This document shows, piece after piece, positions 55,131 to 64,000 of a stretch of 64,000 bases of DNA. A model generated the notes under the pieces. The model was not told the origin of the DNA. It did no database searches and was given only the letters and a program-made list of their open reading frames with translations. How positions within the stretch are numbered: position 1 is the stretch's first letter; every line of letters starts with the position of its first letter. This DNA is from Flavobacterium croceum DSM 17960 (lineage in GTDB: Bacteria > Bacteroidota > Bacteroidia > Flavobacteriales > Flavobacteriaceae): the NCBI RefSeq assembly GCF_002917885.1, contig NZ_PQNY01000014.1, positions 1 through 64,000 of the forward strand. Direction: 5' to 3'. The position numbers and the translations under genes were made by a program.

Positions 55131-55886
55131 TTATAATTCTTGTATTATTTTTTGAAACTTACTCTTTGCCAATTCAAACTCATACTGCTTTAAATCGAAC
55201 ATTCCGTACCAAGTATATTCGTATATTTGAGAGGCATAAGCAAAATCTTTTCTGTTTTTTTCAAACTTTATTTCATACAGATATTCTCTATTGGTTTTTT
55301 CAGGATGCCAATCGATATAATTTTTATCACTCAATTTTTTGAGTAGCCATAAGTAGTAATACCTTATTGCCAATCGGTAATCGTTATTTTCCAATACATT
55401 TGAGATAATTTCTTCAAAATTTACTTTATTTATATCAATGTCGATAGCCTCTAAATCGGTTTCAATTAATTTTGGATTTTTTGTAAACCACCAACTACCA
55501 TCTTTATACAAAAACAGTTTTACAATATAAATTAAGGTTATACCAATAAGTATATAAAGAGCAATTTTTACAATGTATGCTATAATTTTTGATGTTTGTA
55601 TAATCCCATCGGGATTTTTATCTAATGAAAAAAGTTCATTTAGCCACCTTAAAAAGCGTGTCCATAAAGATTCCGATTCTTTTTGAGTTTCATATATAAA
55701 GTCAGCATCTTTGTATTGCTCTTTAAAATTTGTACTAAAATTTCTAGAATATGTCGGTTCGTTTGTTTTAACTATTGTCGTTAATGAATCTTGCGAGGTT
55801 TTCTCGTCACTTTTCAAAAGATCGTAGGCATGGCAGTATATGCCAAAAAATAAGACTAGAAATACTATTTTAAATTTATGAGGCAT
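55131..55886 (-). CDS. DUF4129 membrane protein
   Basis: A 251-residue protein with a signal-like N terminus (about 5-20), an extracytoplasmic stretch, one helix (about 104-125), and a cytoplasmic C-terminal domain with DYRLAIRYYYLWLLKKL and NREYLYEI, the DUF4129 core in which LA.R..Y...L..L is conserved. Function unknown; it belongs to the MoxR/DUF58/SpoIIM neighbourhood. Its first 11 nt overlap the end of the spoIIM-like gene. Confidence 0.8.
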   Translation of the reverse strand: MPHKFKIVFLVLFFGIYCHAYDLLKSDEKTSQDSLTTIVKTNEPTYSRNFSTNFKEQYKDADFIYETQKESESLWTRFLRWLNELFSLDKNPDGIIQTSKIIAYIVKIALYILIGITLIYIVKLFLYKDGSWWFTKNPKLIETDLEAIDIDINKVNFEEIISNVLENNDYRLAIRYYYLWLLKKLSDKNYIDWHPEKTNREYLYEIKFEKNRKDFAYASQIYEYTWYGMFDLKQYEFELAKSKFQKIIQEL

Positions 55887-56856
55887 GTATACTATTTTTA
55901 TAAACTTTTTGAAATACTCTTTTTGGATACAATAAAAAATAATAAGAAATTCCAGATAATGTTACGGCAATTATAAAAATATTCATTATCAAAGGCATTT
56001 CTTTTGACCATCGGGTAATAAAACCTTCTATAAAACCCGCCGCTATAGTAAAAGGTATTGTAGCAATATAAATTTTTATACTATCTCCAAAACCAATTTT
56101 AAGAGAGTCGGTTCTTGAATAAGTTTTTGGAAAAAATAGAGATGCCGCAAGAATAAACCCACAAGCAGCTTCTATTATCATGCTAAAAATTTCCATGCTA
56201 CCGTGCAACCAAATTCCTTTTATGCTTTGCCATAATACGCCTTGTTGGTAAAAAAAGTATTGAAAACAACCAACCATAGAACTATTTTGTAGTAACATGT
56301 AAAATGTAAGTATTCCGCCAGTAAGCCCAGATATATACATTTTGGCACCTACTTTTATATTATTTATGGTTATACCCAAAAAGCTACTTATTTCTCCCGA
56401 ACTTTTATAAATAGCAACTGGATTTCCTTTTTTAATATTTTCTAATGTAGTGTTTACATACTCGTCACCAAAAAATGAACGGGCATAAGTTTCATCATAT
56501 TTTGTTGAAATAATTCCAATGAATAAAAATGCAAAAAACAATACAAAAGCAAATAAAAAATAAGAACGATATTGGTAACACAACAACGGAACTTCTTGCT
56601 TAAAAAAATAAGAAATTTTATTTTTTTCTAATCTTTTGGTCTTGTATATTTTTTGATAAATATTTGATGCTAAATAATTTAAGTATACTGTAGTCTTGCT
56701 TTTTGGGTAAAATGTTTGGGCATAAGATAAATCATTTACCAAATGAATGTATAAATTTGCCAACTCATCAGGATTTTTAGTAGATTTACCAAAAATTGCT
56801 TGTTCAAATTCAAGCCATTTTTCTTTATTTTGTTTTATAAAAGCAACCTCTCTCAT
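55876..56856 (-). CDS. SpoIIM-like membrane protein
   Basis: A 326-residue protein with a cytoplasmic N-terminal helical part (1-95) and about six membrane helices after it, including GNPVAIYKSSGEISSFLGITINNIKVG and the HGSMEIFSMIIEAACGFILAAS segment that mark the stage II sporulation protein M family. The organism group does not sporulate; non-sporulating homologues occur in MoxR/RDD loci with unknown role. It is the first gene of the minus-strand operon and is divergent from the RDD gene, with only 20 nt between the two starts. Confidence 0.85.
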   Translation of the reverse strand: MREVAFIKQNKEKWLEFEQAIFGKSTKNPDELANLYIHLVNDLSYAQTFYPKSKTTVYLNYLASNIYQKIYKTKRLEKNKISYFFKQEVPLLCYQYRSYFLFAFVLFFAFLFIGIISTKYDETYARSFFGDEYVNTTLENIKKGNPVAIYKSSGEISSFLGITINNIKVGAKMYISGLTGGILTFYMLLQNSSMVGCFQYFFYQQGVLWQSIKGIWLHGSMEIFSMIIEAACGFILAASLFFPKTYSRTDSLKIGFGDSIKIYIATIPFTIAAGFIEGFITRWSKEMPLIMNIFIIAVTLSGISYYFLLYPKRVFQKVYKNSIHAS

Positions 56857-56876
56857 AGAAAGCGAAAATAACGAAT

Positions 56877-57605
56877 ATGAACGAAATTACCATTACTACA
56901 ACACAAAATGTTACCATAAATTTTAAAATTGCCGAATTCGGCGATCGCATGTTAGCGTTTTTAATAGATATTGGTTTAAAACTTTTATACTTTTATTTTT
57001 TGTATTTATTAATTTCACTTTTAAATTTAAAAACGTGGGTATCACATTTAGATGGTATGGAGTTAATGGCTTTTCTACTTACGGTAACGCTTCCTGCATC
57101 TTTATATGAACTAATTTTTGAATCGCTTTTTGAGGGGCAGACTATTGGAAAAAAAATAAGAAAAATTAAAGTGGTAAAAATAGATGGTTACCAAGCAAGT
57201 TTTTTAGATTATTTTATAAGATGGATAGCCTCAATAGTAGAAACCAATATTATTGGTTTAATTGTGTTTCTTGTAAGTAAAAAGGGGCAACGATTGGGCG
57301 ATATTGCAGCAGGAACTACAGTTATTTCTTTACAAAATAAAATACGAATTGAGCACACAATTTTAGAAGAGATAGACACGCACTATATTCCTTTGTACCC
57401 TCTTGTAATCAAACTGTCAGATAATGATGTACGTATTATAAAAGATACATTTAATACGGCTTTAGCATCGCAAGATACAGCTACAATATCAAAGCTTAAA
57501 TCAAAAATAGAAAGTGTAACAGGAGAAATAAATAAATCGGGAAACACCAACGATTTTATTCGTACAATACTGAAAGATTATAACTATTATACCCAAAATA
57601 TGTAA
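56877..57605 (+). CDS. RDD family membrane protein
   Basis: A 242-residue protein whose first 150 residues form the RDD domain: FGDRMLAFLIDIGLKLLYFYF (the R-D-D-type positions), a second helix pair, and EGQTIGKKIRKIKVVKIDG then DYFIRWIASIVE. The C-terminal 90 residues are soluble and helical. RDD proteins are often paired with SpoIIM and MoxR genes; transport has been suggested for some. It is divergent from the operon with a 20-nt gap, so the two promoters must overlap the coding starts. Confidence 0.87.
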   Translation: MNEITITTTQNVTINFKIAEFGDRMLAFLIDIGLKLLYFYFLYLLISLLNLKTWVSHLDGMELMAFLLTVTLPASLYELIFESLFEGQTIGKKIRKIKVVKIDGYQASFLDYFIRWIASIVETNIIGLIVFLVSKKGQRLGDIAAGTTVISLQNKIRIEHTILEEIDTHYIPLYPLVIKLSDNDVRIIKDTFNTALASQDTATISKLKSKIESVTGEINKSGNTNDFIRTILKDYNYYTQNM

Positions 57606-57617
57606 TCCTTTTTTAAA

Positions 57618-58559
57618 TTGAGTAATTACCGTATAAAAATATATTCAAAAGAAGACGCAGCTATTTGGAATAATTTTGTTAGCAATGCAAAAAATGCTAC
57701 ATTTTTGTTTCATAGAGATTTTATGGAATATCATGCCAATAGGTTTGAAGATTTTTCTTTATTAATTTATAATAATCAAAAATTGTTAGCCATTTTGCCA
57801 GCCAATAGAGTAGCCTATCAAATCTACTCACATCAAGGGCTTACTTATGGCGGATTGCTTTATACAGACGAAATTAAACTACCCGTACTAGATGAAATTT
57901 TTAATGAACTTATTTTATTTTTAAAACAAAATAATTTTGAACATTTTATTTATAAAATTCCACCTTTAGTTTATCAATCTCAACCTTGTCAAGAAATCGA
58001 ATATTTGTTATGGAAACATAAAGCGACAGTATTACAAAGAGAAATGGACTTGGTGGTACAACTTAGCGAACCTATTATACTTTCGAAGAATAAAAAATAT
58101 TATTTCAAACGTTCGCAAGAAAAAGAGTTGGAATTTAAGCAAACAGGAGTTGAAGTATTTTGGAACGAATTGTTAATACCAAGACTAAAAGAAAAATATA
58201 ATACCACACCTGTACATACATTGCAAGAGATAGAAAAACTGATCTTTTTATTTCCAAATAACATAAAGCAATACATGGTTTATTACAATGATAATGCCGT
58301 AGCAGGAATAACCATTTTTGAAACCCAACACGTTGCCAAAGCACAATATGCTGCAATTAATGAGTTGGGTGAAAGCGTTTGGGCATTAGATTATTTGTAT
58401 CTTACTCTTTTTGAATATTATAAACGAAACAAAAAGTACTTTGATATGGGTACAGTGTCGGCCTCCAATCAATATGGCTACAATATATCGTTATTGCAAA
58501 ACAAACTCAATTTGGGAGCAAAAATTGTAAATTTAGACACCTATAAAATTCAGTTATGA
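57618..58559 (+). CDS. FemAB/GNAT-like acyltransferase of the polysaccharide cluster
   Basis: A 313-residue soluble protein. The N-terminal part ([37 protein letters not shown]) and the later [19 protein letters not shown] and [23 protein letters not shown] strands resemble the double-GNAT fold of FemAB-like proteins, often seen in polysaccharide loci. It starts at a TTG (57618), 12 nt after the RDD gene, as no ATG fits. The stop overlaps the aminotransferase start by 4 nt (ATGA), so translation is coupled. An N- or O-acylation role on a sugar or lipid is inferred only from context. Confidence 0.65.
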   Translation: MSNYRIKIYSKEDAAIWNNFVSNAKNATFLFHRDFMEYHANRFEDFSLLIYNNQKLLAILPANRVAYQIYSHQGLTYGGLLYTDEIKLPVLDEIFNELILFLKQNNFEHFIYKIPPLVYQSQPCQEIEYLLWKHKATVLQREMDLVVQLSEPIILSKNKKYYFKRSQEKELEFKQTGVEVFWNELLIPRLKEKYNTTPVHTLQEIEKLIFLFPNNIKQYMVYYNDNAVAGITIFETQHVAKAQYAAINELGESVWALDYLYLTLFEYYKRNKKYFDMGTVSASNQYGYNISLLQNKLNLGAKIVNLDTYKIQL

Positions 58560-59653
58560 TTCCATTTTTAGATTTACAAAAAATAAATGCGCAATATCAA
58601 AATGAATTTCAAGAAAAACTAAACCTTGTTTTAGAAAAAGGGTGGTTTATTTTGGGAGACGAAGTAACATTATTTGAACAAGAATTTGCAGAATATTGTG
58701 GTGTTAAGCACGCTGTAGGTGTGGGTAATGGTTTAGATGCATTGGTACTGATATTAAAAGCGTACATACAATTGGGTAAATTGCAAAAAGGAGATGAAGT
58801 AATAGTACCTTCTAATACTTATATAGCTACTATTTTGGCAATTTTGCAAGCTGATTTGGTTCCTGTTTTAGTTGAACCCAATAAAGATACATTCAACATA
58901 GATGTTTCTTTCATAGAGTTGTATATCACAAAAAAAACAAAAGCAATTATGCCTGTACACTTGTATGGCTGTTTGGCAGATATGCCTGCAATACAACATT
59001 TGGCGCAACAATATGATTTATTAGTAATTGAAGATGCGGCTCAAGCGCACGGTGCACAATATAATGGGATTAAGGCTGGAGCTTGGGGAAACGCTGCTGG
59101 ATTTAGTTTTTATCCAGGTAAAAATTTAGGAGCTTTGGGCGACGCAGGTGCGGTAACAACCAATGACGACGCATTGGCTGAACTAGTAAGATGTTTACGT
59201 AATTATGGGTCTGTACAAAAATATAAAAATGATTATTTAGGCTATAATTCAAGGCTAGATGAACTACAGGCTGCATTTTTGAGAGTAAAATTACCTTTTT
59301 TGGATATTGAAAATAAACAAAGATTGCACATTGCTACAAGATATTGCCATGAAATAAAAAATTCTAAAATTATTCTGCCAAAATTACCCGTTGATAAAGA
59401 GCATGTTTTTCATCTTTTTGTAATTAGAACAAAAGATAGAGCACAACTTCAACATTATTTAGCACAGCACGATATACAAACGCTCATACATTACCCAATT
59501 GCACCACATAAGCAAAATGCTTTACAGCAATGGAATGAAAAATCATTTCCTATTTCCGAAAAAATACATCAAGAAGTGCTTAGTTTACCCATGTATGGTG
59601 TTTTATCTGATGCTCAAGTAGAAAAAATTATAACCACAGTAAATAACTACTAA
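58556..59653 (+). CDS. DegT/DnrJ/EryC1 sugar aminotransferase, FdtB/QdtB-like
   Basis: PLP-dependent transaminase acting on a nucleotide-linked keto sugar. The 365-residue chain has [53 protein letters not shown], the PLP lysine Lys189 in [17 protein letters not shown] and [26 protein letters not shown]. These features fit the FdtB/QdtB group that makes dTDP-3-amino-3,6-dideoxyhexoses. The FdtA-like ketoisomerase at 63234 supports this. Start overlaps the previous stop; stop is adjacent to the flippase. Confidence 0.85.
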   Translation: MIPFLDLQKINAQYQNEFQEKLNLVLEKGWFILGDEVTLFEQEFAEYCGVKHAVGVGNGLDALVLILKAYIQLGKLQKGDEVIVPSNTYIATILAILQADLVPVLVEPNKDTFNIDVSFIELYITKKTKAIMPVHLYGCLADMPAIQHLAQQYDLLVIEDAAQAHGAQYNGIKAGAWGNAAGFSFYPGKNLGALGDAGAVTTNDDALAELVRCLRNYGSVQKYKNDYLGYNSRLDELQAAFLRVKLPFLDIENKQRLHIATRYCHEIKNSKIILPKLPVDKEHVFHLFVIRTKDRAQLQHYLAQHDIQTLIHYPIAPHKQNALQQWNEKSFPISEKIHQEVLSLPMYGVLSDAQVEKIITTVNNY

Positions 59654-60919
59654 TTGTATATTTTAAAAAAAATAACACAAAAAGAATTGTTTAAAGTATT
59701 TTCTTTAAATAGCATTTCGGTTTTAGTAAAATTTATAGTGGGTTTTATTTCGGGTAAAGTAATGGCTGCTTATATTGGGCCACATGGAATGGGAATAGTG
59801 GGGAATTGGCGTACATTTTTTACTACTCTAGAAAATGTTGCTACTCTTGGTAGCAGTAACGGGATTATAAAGTATGTTTCTGAATATAAAACAGATACTG
59901 AAAAACTTAAAAAATTTGTGGCTACAACTACTATAACTCTTTTCTTTTGGAGTATTTGTATAAGTAGTGTATTATTTGTGTTCTCAGGCACTATAAGTCA
60001 TTATTTGTGTAATAGTTTAGATTATGAACCTATTGTAAAATACACGAGTTTAGTGCTTCCTTGGTATATAGCATCATTTGTTTTTATGACTATTTTGAAT
60101 GGTTTACAAAAATTTAGATTACTTATTTTATTAAATATAGTGAGCAACATACTTGTTTTGCTTTTATCTGTTTGGATTATAATGCATTATAAAACATCAG
60201 GAGCAATGTTTTCTATTTCTGTTGTGCCTGCTATTATGGTATGTATTACATTGTTTTTTGTATGGAAAAATTTGAATATATCTTTACAAAATTTTCAAAA
60301 AATTTATGTACTCCGTTTGTTAGAATTTTTAGCTATGTCATTAGCTTCTATGTTATTATTGCCTTTAGTACAACTGTATTTAAGAACCTATTTGGTACAA
60401 CAACAATCGTTTGAAGTTGCAGGATATTATGAAGCTATTAGTAGAATTTCAAATTATTATATGCTTTTTATAACTACAATAATCAGTGTATATTTTTTTC
60501 CAAAATTGGCAACTTCAACTTCAAACAACGAAACAAAAACTATATTTCAAGATTATTTTAAAACAATAATACCTGTTTTTTTTGTTGGTTTGGTCGTTCT
60601 ATATTTTTGTAGAGATTTTGTAATTAATTTATTATTTACGGCTAGTTTTAAACCAGTTTCAAATTTGTTTTTGTGGCAAGAAATTGGTGATTTCTTCAAA
60701 GCGATGTCTTTGATATTAGGATTTCAATTTTTTGCAAAAAAACTAACGTTTCCTTTTATTATTCTTGAAATTGTTTCGATTACAATTCTTTTATTACTAT
60801 CGGTACTATTTATAAATATTTATGGTGTAAAAGGTATGGTAATCGGATATGCAGTTCATTACATTATCTATTTTTTACTACTTATAATTTATTTTAAAAA
60901 CATAATTTTTAAAAAATAG
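59654..60919 (+). CDS. O-antigen/polysaccharide flippase (Wzx-like)
   Basis: A 421-residue membrane protein with about twelve helices, probably moving lipid-linked oligosaccharide across the inner membrane. The N-terminal FKVFSLNSISVLVKFIVGFISGKVMAAYIGPHGMGIVGNWRTF is typical of the O-antigen translocase subgroup often found next to fdtA/fdtB-type genes. The start is a TTG immediately after the aminotransferase stop (TAATTG); no ATG is available upstream of helix 1. Cluster partners are glycosyltransferases on both sides. Confidence 0.82.
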   Translation: MYILKKITQKELFKVFSLNSISVLVKFIVGFISGKVMAAYIGPHGMGIVGNWRTFFTTLENVATLGSSNGIIKYVSEYKTDTEKLKKFVATTTITLFFWSICISSVLFVFSGTISHYLCNSLDYEPIVKYTSLVLPWYIASFVFMTILNGLQKFRLLILLNIVSNILVLLLSVWIIMHYKTSGAMFSISVVPAIMVCITLFFVWKNLNISLQNFQKIYVLRLLEFLAMSLASMLLLPLVQLYLRTYLVQQQSFEVAGYYEAISRISNYYMLFITTIISVYFFPKLATSTSNNETKTIFQDYFKTIIPVFFVGLVVLYFCRDFVINLLFTASFKPVSNLFLWQEIGDFFKAMSLILGFQFFAKKLTFPFIILEIVSITILLLLSVLFINIYGVKGMVIGYAVHYIIYFLLLIIYFKNIIFKK

Positions 60920-60951
60920 CTAAGTAAATTACTTGGTTAAATCGCATTGAA

Positions 60952-62085
60952 TTATTCTTGCCAAACGTTCAAGTATTTTTGAGCTACATGAATATAGTGG
61001 TGCTCTTTTTGAATAAAAGACTGAGCATGAGTGCCAATTTCAATTATTTTTTCAGGATTTTCTATAAGCCAAGATAATTTAGAAACTAAATAATTTACAT
61101 CTGGCAGTGCATTTATAGCGACTTCATCTTCTTTTACATTATAATATGCCAAGAAAGGTTTATCTACACCAGTAAAAACTACTTTGCCCTTTGCCATAGC
61201 TTCTAGAGCATTATATCCTTGATCGTAACTAAAAACTTGGTCAAGTACTATATGTGCAGCCAAATATTCGGTAATATAAGTATAATAAGGTAAGTTTTCA
61301 ACAGTTTTAATTTCTACTTTGTCAAGATATTTGTTTTGAATTATTTTAAGTGCTTCTTCAAAATATACAATTCCTTTTGCTGTAGAATTAAGTCTGTTTA
61401 TACCTAAAAAAATGATAATTTTATCACGAATTTCTAAAGGTTTATATTTAGTAATAACAACCGGATTTGGTATTAAACCTTTGTATTTTTTTTCATGCTG
61501 TATAGCGTTTACATAATCTAAATCTGAAGCCGTAACACTTGCTATATTTTTATATACTAATTGATGCGTTTTGATATGATTTGGTTGCAAAAAACTTTTA
61601 AAAAAACGCAATTCTGAATGGTTGTTTGGTTTGTTTTGAAAAGGAGTTAGTATAGAGTAAGGTTCTGTGTGCGAGAATAGATGTTTAGCTACGTTATAGT
61701 CTAATCCACAACATAATAAATGTATTTTATGATTTTGTTGAAATAACTTTTTGAGTAAGATTCTTTCAAAAAAAGGTATAGTTTGTATAGGGGCTTCATT
61801 TATTAAATGTACATGATCATAATTTTTAAATTTCGGTAATAAAAAATAGAAACGAATCCCAATTTCGATAGATGCTATATCAAGGTAAAATAATTTGTAA
61901 ATAGTTTTTCTAAATAATCGAGCTAATTTTAACTCAGCAATAATAGGTTTAGTCGAAAAATCGGAAGGAAAGTTTTTAAAATGATCTCCACTAGAAACCA
62001 AGCATACTTCGTGCCCCAATTTTTTTAAGCCTTCGGCTAGTGAATTGTGTAGTTTGCTAAATTCCCCTATCAGTAGTATTCTCAA
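60952..62085 (-). CDS. Glycosyltransferase, GT-B fold, antisense in the cluster
   Basis: A 377-residue GT4-like glycosyltransferase: MRILLIGEFSKLHNSLAEGLKKLGHEV at the N terminus, a central IIFLGINRLNSTAKGIVYFEEAL strand for the nucleotide-sugar domain, and DQVFSYDQGYNALEAMAKGKVVFTG as the donor-binding motif. It is the only minus-strand gene in the cluster and sits between the flippase (33 nt) and the next glycosyltransferase (58 nt). Its codon use looks like its neighbours. Sugar specificity unknown. Confidence 0.8.
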   Translation of the reverse strand: MRILLIGEFSKLHNSLAEGLKKLGHEVCLVSSGDHFKNFPSDFSTKPIIAELKLARLFRKTIYKLFYLDIASIEIGIRFYFLLPKFKNYDHVHLINEAPIQTIPFFERILLKKLFQQNHKIHLLCCGLDYNVAKHLFSHTEPYSILTPFQNKPNNHSELRFFKSFLQPNHIKTHQLVYKNIASVTASDLDYVNAIQHEKKYKGLIPNPVVITKYKPLEIRDKIIIFLGINRLNSTAKGIVYFEEALKIIQNKYLDKVEIKTVENLPYYTYITEYLAAHIVLDQVFSYDQGYNALEAMAKGKVVFTGVDKPFLAYYNVKEDEVAINALPDVNYLVSKLSWLIENPEKIIEIGTHAQSFIQKEHHYIHVAQKYLNVWQE

Positions 62086-62143
62086 AACAATAACTTATTC
62101 AGATAAAAATATCTCATTATATTTGTGGCTAAAATAGATAAAA

Positions 62144-63250
62144 TTGCAGTTACATTCAAATAAATCAAGGCATATTGCTATAGTTTCCGATCATCTTGCA
62201 GGTGGCGGCGCCGAGAGGTTTTCTGCGATGTTATCTCTATTTTTAGAAAAAAACAACCAAAGCGTTACTCATATTTTAGTTCTCGACGAGATTGAATACG
62301 CCTATAGCGGAGCAGTCGTAAACTTGGGTAAAATTAAATCTCATAACGCTGGTTTTTGGAATAGAATAAAACGTTTTTTAGTATTATATAAAACATTTAA
62401 GGCCAATAAGTTTGATTGTATTATTGATACTAGAGTTAGAAGTAAATCGTGGCAAGAATGGTTTATTACAAAAATGATATTTAATACTCCTTATTTTGTT
62501 GTCGTTCATAGTTATAATACAGAGTTGTATTTTACCCAAAACAATTTTCTTGCAAAACGTATTTTTACTCATGCAACAAAAATTATTGGAGTGTCAAAAG
62601 CCATTACAAATAAAATAGAGCAACGTTATAAATACCCAAGCAAATACATTTCAATAGCGATAGATTTATCAGTAATAGATGCATTGAAAGATGAAGCATT
62701 AGATATTCATTTTTCATACATTTTGGCTGTAGGAAGTATGCATACAGATGTAAAACAATATGATGTTTTGTTAAAAATGTATTCGCAGTCTAGCTTAATG
62801 GCGCAAAATATTCATTTAATATTGCTAGGCGAGGGCAAACTTATGTCAAAATATATAAAATTAGCATCAGATTTAGATATAGAAAATTATGTTCATTTTT
62901 TGGGAAGAAAAAGCAATCCATATCATTACTTTAAGAATGCGTTGTTTACTGTTTTAACGAGTAAATTTGAAGGGTTTCCTACCGTATTATTAGAGTCGCT
63001 AGCTTGCAATACACCTGTTGTGGCTTTCAATTGCATGTCTGGCCCAGATGAAATAATAAGCAATCGAGAAAACGGTTTAATAATAGAACCTAAAAATCAA
63101 GAAGCATTTATAGATGCACTCAATACGTTTTATGCAAACAAAGATTTATATTTACATTGTAAAAACAACGCTAGAGCGAGTGTACTACAATACAATATTG
63201 AAGAAATAGGAAATAAATGGTTACAATTGTTGCATGAACATGGATTATAA
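62144..63250 (+). CDS. Glycosyltransferase family 4
   Basis: A 368-residue GT-B enzyme. The N-terminal domain has IAIVSDHLAGGGAERFSAMLSLFLE, typical for GT4 enzymes acting on lipid-linked acceptors; the C-terminal donor domain has LGEGKLMSKYIKLASDL, VHFLGRKSNPYHYF and the EGFPTVLLESLACNTPVV motif, whose glutamates hold the sugar nucleotide. It starts at a TTG (62144), supported by a -7 box TATATTTG at 62118-62125. It overlaps the FdtA-like gene by 17 nt. Confidence 0.88.
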   Translation: MQLHSNKSRHIAIVSDHLAGGGAERFSAMLSLFLEKNNQSVTHILVLDEIEYAYSGAVVNLGKIKSHNAGFWNRIKRFLVLYKTFKANKFDCIIDTRVRSKSWQEWFITKMIFNTPYFVVVHSYNTELYFTQNNFLAKRIFTHATKIIGVSKAITNKIEQRYKYPSKYISIAIDLSVIDALKDEALDIHFSYILAVGSMHTDVKQYDVLLKMYSQSSLMAQNIHLILLGEGKLMSKYIKLASDLDIENYVHFLGRKSNPYHYFKNALFTVLTSKFEGFPTVLLESLACNTPVVAFNCMSGPDEIISNRENGLIIEPKNQEAFIDALNTFYANKDLYLHCKNNARASVLQYNIEEIGNKWLQLLHEHGL

Positions 63251-63632
63251 AATTATAGAAATACCCAAAGTTGAAGATTATAGAGGCAATCTTGCTATTA
63301 TAGAAAAGAAAGTTTTACCCTATACGTTTAAGCGAGTTTATTATTTATACGATGTACCGAGTACGGCTCACAGGGGCGGTCATGCACACAAACAACATCA
63401 AGAATTTTTAGTTGCTATTTCGGGTAGTTTTGATGTGGTTTTAGATACAGGAACAGAGCGAACAACAATAACCTTAAATAAACCCGATAAAGGCTTGTTT
63501 ATTCCCACAAATATGTGGAGAGAGTTAGAAAATTTCTCATCTGGAGCTGTTTGTTTGGTATTGGCATCACATGAATTTGAAGAAAGCGATTATATACGAG
63601 AGTACGATGAGTTTTTGGCATGGATAAAATAA
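63234..63632 (+). CDS. FdtA/QdtA-like dTDP-sugar 3,4-ketoisomerase
   Basis: A 132-residue single-cupin enzyme. The core VEDYRGNLAIIEKKVLPYTFKRVYYLYDVPS, then HRGGHAHKQHQEFLVAISGSFDVVL with the catalytic His pair, and FIPTNMWREL match FdtA/QdtA and WxcM C-terminal domains. These isomerise dTDP-4-keto-6-deoxyglucose to the 3-keto form that the FdtB-like aminotransferase at 58556 would then aminate, giving dTDP-Fuc3N or dTDP-Qui3N. ATG at 63234 and 63240 are both possible. It overlaps both neighbours (17 and 13 nt). Confidence 0.88.
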   Translation: MNMDYKIIEIPKVEDYRGNLAIIEKKVLPYTFKRVYYLYDVPSTAHRGGHAHKQHQEFLVAISGSFDVVLDTGTERTTITLNKPDKGLFIPTNMWRELENFSSGAVCLVLASHEFEESDYIREYDEFLAWIK

Positions 63633-64000
63633 GAGTTTTATTTATAGTTCCCAAAGCCAATAGGGCAGGAGGTGTTGCCAAAGTTTTGTCTATGAGAGCC
63701 AATTATTTTTGTAGAGAATTTGGTTACGAAGTAGGTATATTAACGCAAAACGAAGGTCATGAAAATCCGTTTTTTGCATTCGATTCGCGCATATCATTTT
63801 TTGATATTAAACTCAAAAAAAACTTATTTTTCATTTTTCATTATAAAAAACAAGTAGAAAAAATACAAAATCAGTTTAAACCCGATGTGATTTTATTGTT
63901 AGATAATGGCTTAAAGGCCTTTTTATTTCCATTTTTTATTAAAAAAATATGTCCAGTAGTTTTTGAAATACATGCTTCAAAATGGGTTGTAGAATTTGCA
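63620..64000 (+). CDS. Glycosyltransferase, N-terminal part, cut by the window end
   Basis: A frame of 127 codons starting MDKIRVLFIVPKANRAGGVA and open to the edge. The early VPKANRAGGVAKVLSMRANYF segment is the acceptor-side glycine loop of GT4-type enzymes, and KPDVILLLDNG plus FEIHASKW follow in the expected order. It overlaps the FdtA-like gene by 13 nt, so it is the next gene of the same polysaccharide operon. The donor-binding half lies outside the window. Confidence 0.8.
   Translation, partial: MDKIRVLFIVPKANRAGGVAKVLSMRANYFCREFGYEVGILTQNEGHENPFFAFDSRISFFDIKLKKNLFFIFHYKKQVEKIQNQFKPDVILLLDNGLKAFLFPFFIKKICPVVFEIHASKWVVEFA

Overview
The window is chromosomal DNA from a low-GC (roughly 30-33% by eye) member of the Bacteroidetes, most likely Flavobacteriales. 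The evidence is a fused CcoNO cbb3 oxidase with a mono-haem CcoP, DUF5723 and DUF2167 proteins, a SpoT-type RelA, a mevalonate-pathway HMG-CoA synthase, and promoters of the Bacteroidetes form TTG-N19/20-TAnnTTTG. Coding density is high, with short gaps and many 1-11 nt junctions. I see no insertion sequence, prophage, integrase, rRNA or CRISPR array. The only tRNA is tRNA-Arg(ACG).

Layout. 1-343 is non-coding and carries a promoter reading out of the left edge. 344-15416 is mostly housekeeping: tcdA, tatD, two MFS transporters, a secreted coiled-coil protein, a 46-residue mini-protein, apt, tRNA-Arg, a NUDIX hydrolase, a pentapeptide-repeat protein, sdaA, a DUF389 membrane protein, panB with an RluA-type pseudouridine synthase, a DUF5723 protein and an aldehyde dehydrogenase. 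15488-24296 holds a large hybrid histidine kinase, a zinc metallopeptidase, HMG-CoA synthase, a class V aminotransferase and two VOC proteins.

24350-35552 is one functional block for low-oxygen respiration: a Crp/Fnr regulator, the FixI/CcoI copper ATPase, ccoS-ccoNO-ccoQ-ccoP, ccoG, ccoH, a TauE/SafE-like membrane protein, a YdcH-like protein and hemN. Three promoters in this block (ccoI, ccoS and hemN) share a palindrome ATGA-N6-TCAT placed exactly 22 nt before a -7 element. That is good evidence for one local Fnr-type regulon.

35658-47992 is core functions on mostly the minus strand: a DUF349 protein, a DUF5661-like protein, aroE with a TPR protein, an OstA/LptA-like protein with a class III aminotransferase, purA, fur and relA/spoT. 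A cluster of stem-loop repeats sits at 38541-38708. 48045-56856 holds a serine hydrolase, a degenerate hexanucleotide array at 49601-49702, a TrmH-type methyltransferase, and a tight DUF2167/DUF58/MoxR/DUF4350/DUF4129/SpoIIM operon facing a divergent RDD gene. From 57618 to the right edge is a surface-polysaccharide cluster: FemAB-like protein, FdtB-like aminotransferase, flippase, glycosyltransferases and FdtA-like ketoisomerase. The last gene is cut by the window end.

The least explained signals are the ATTGNN-type hexamer array in front of the serine hydrolase, the uniformly spaced Fnr-like boxes, and the clustered hairpins before aroE.
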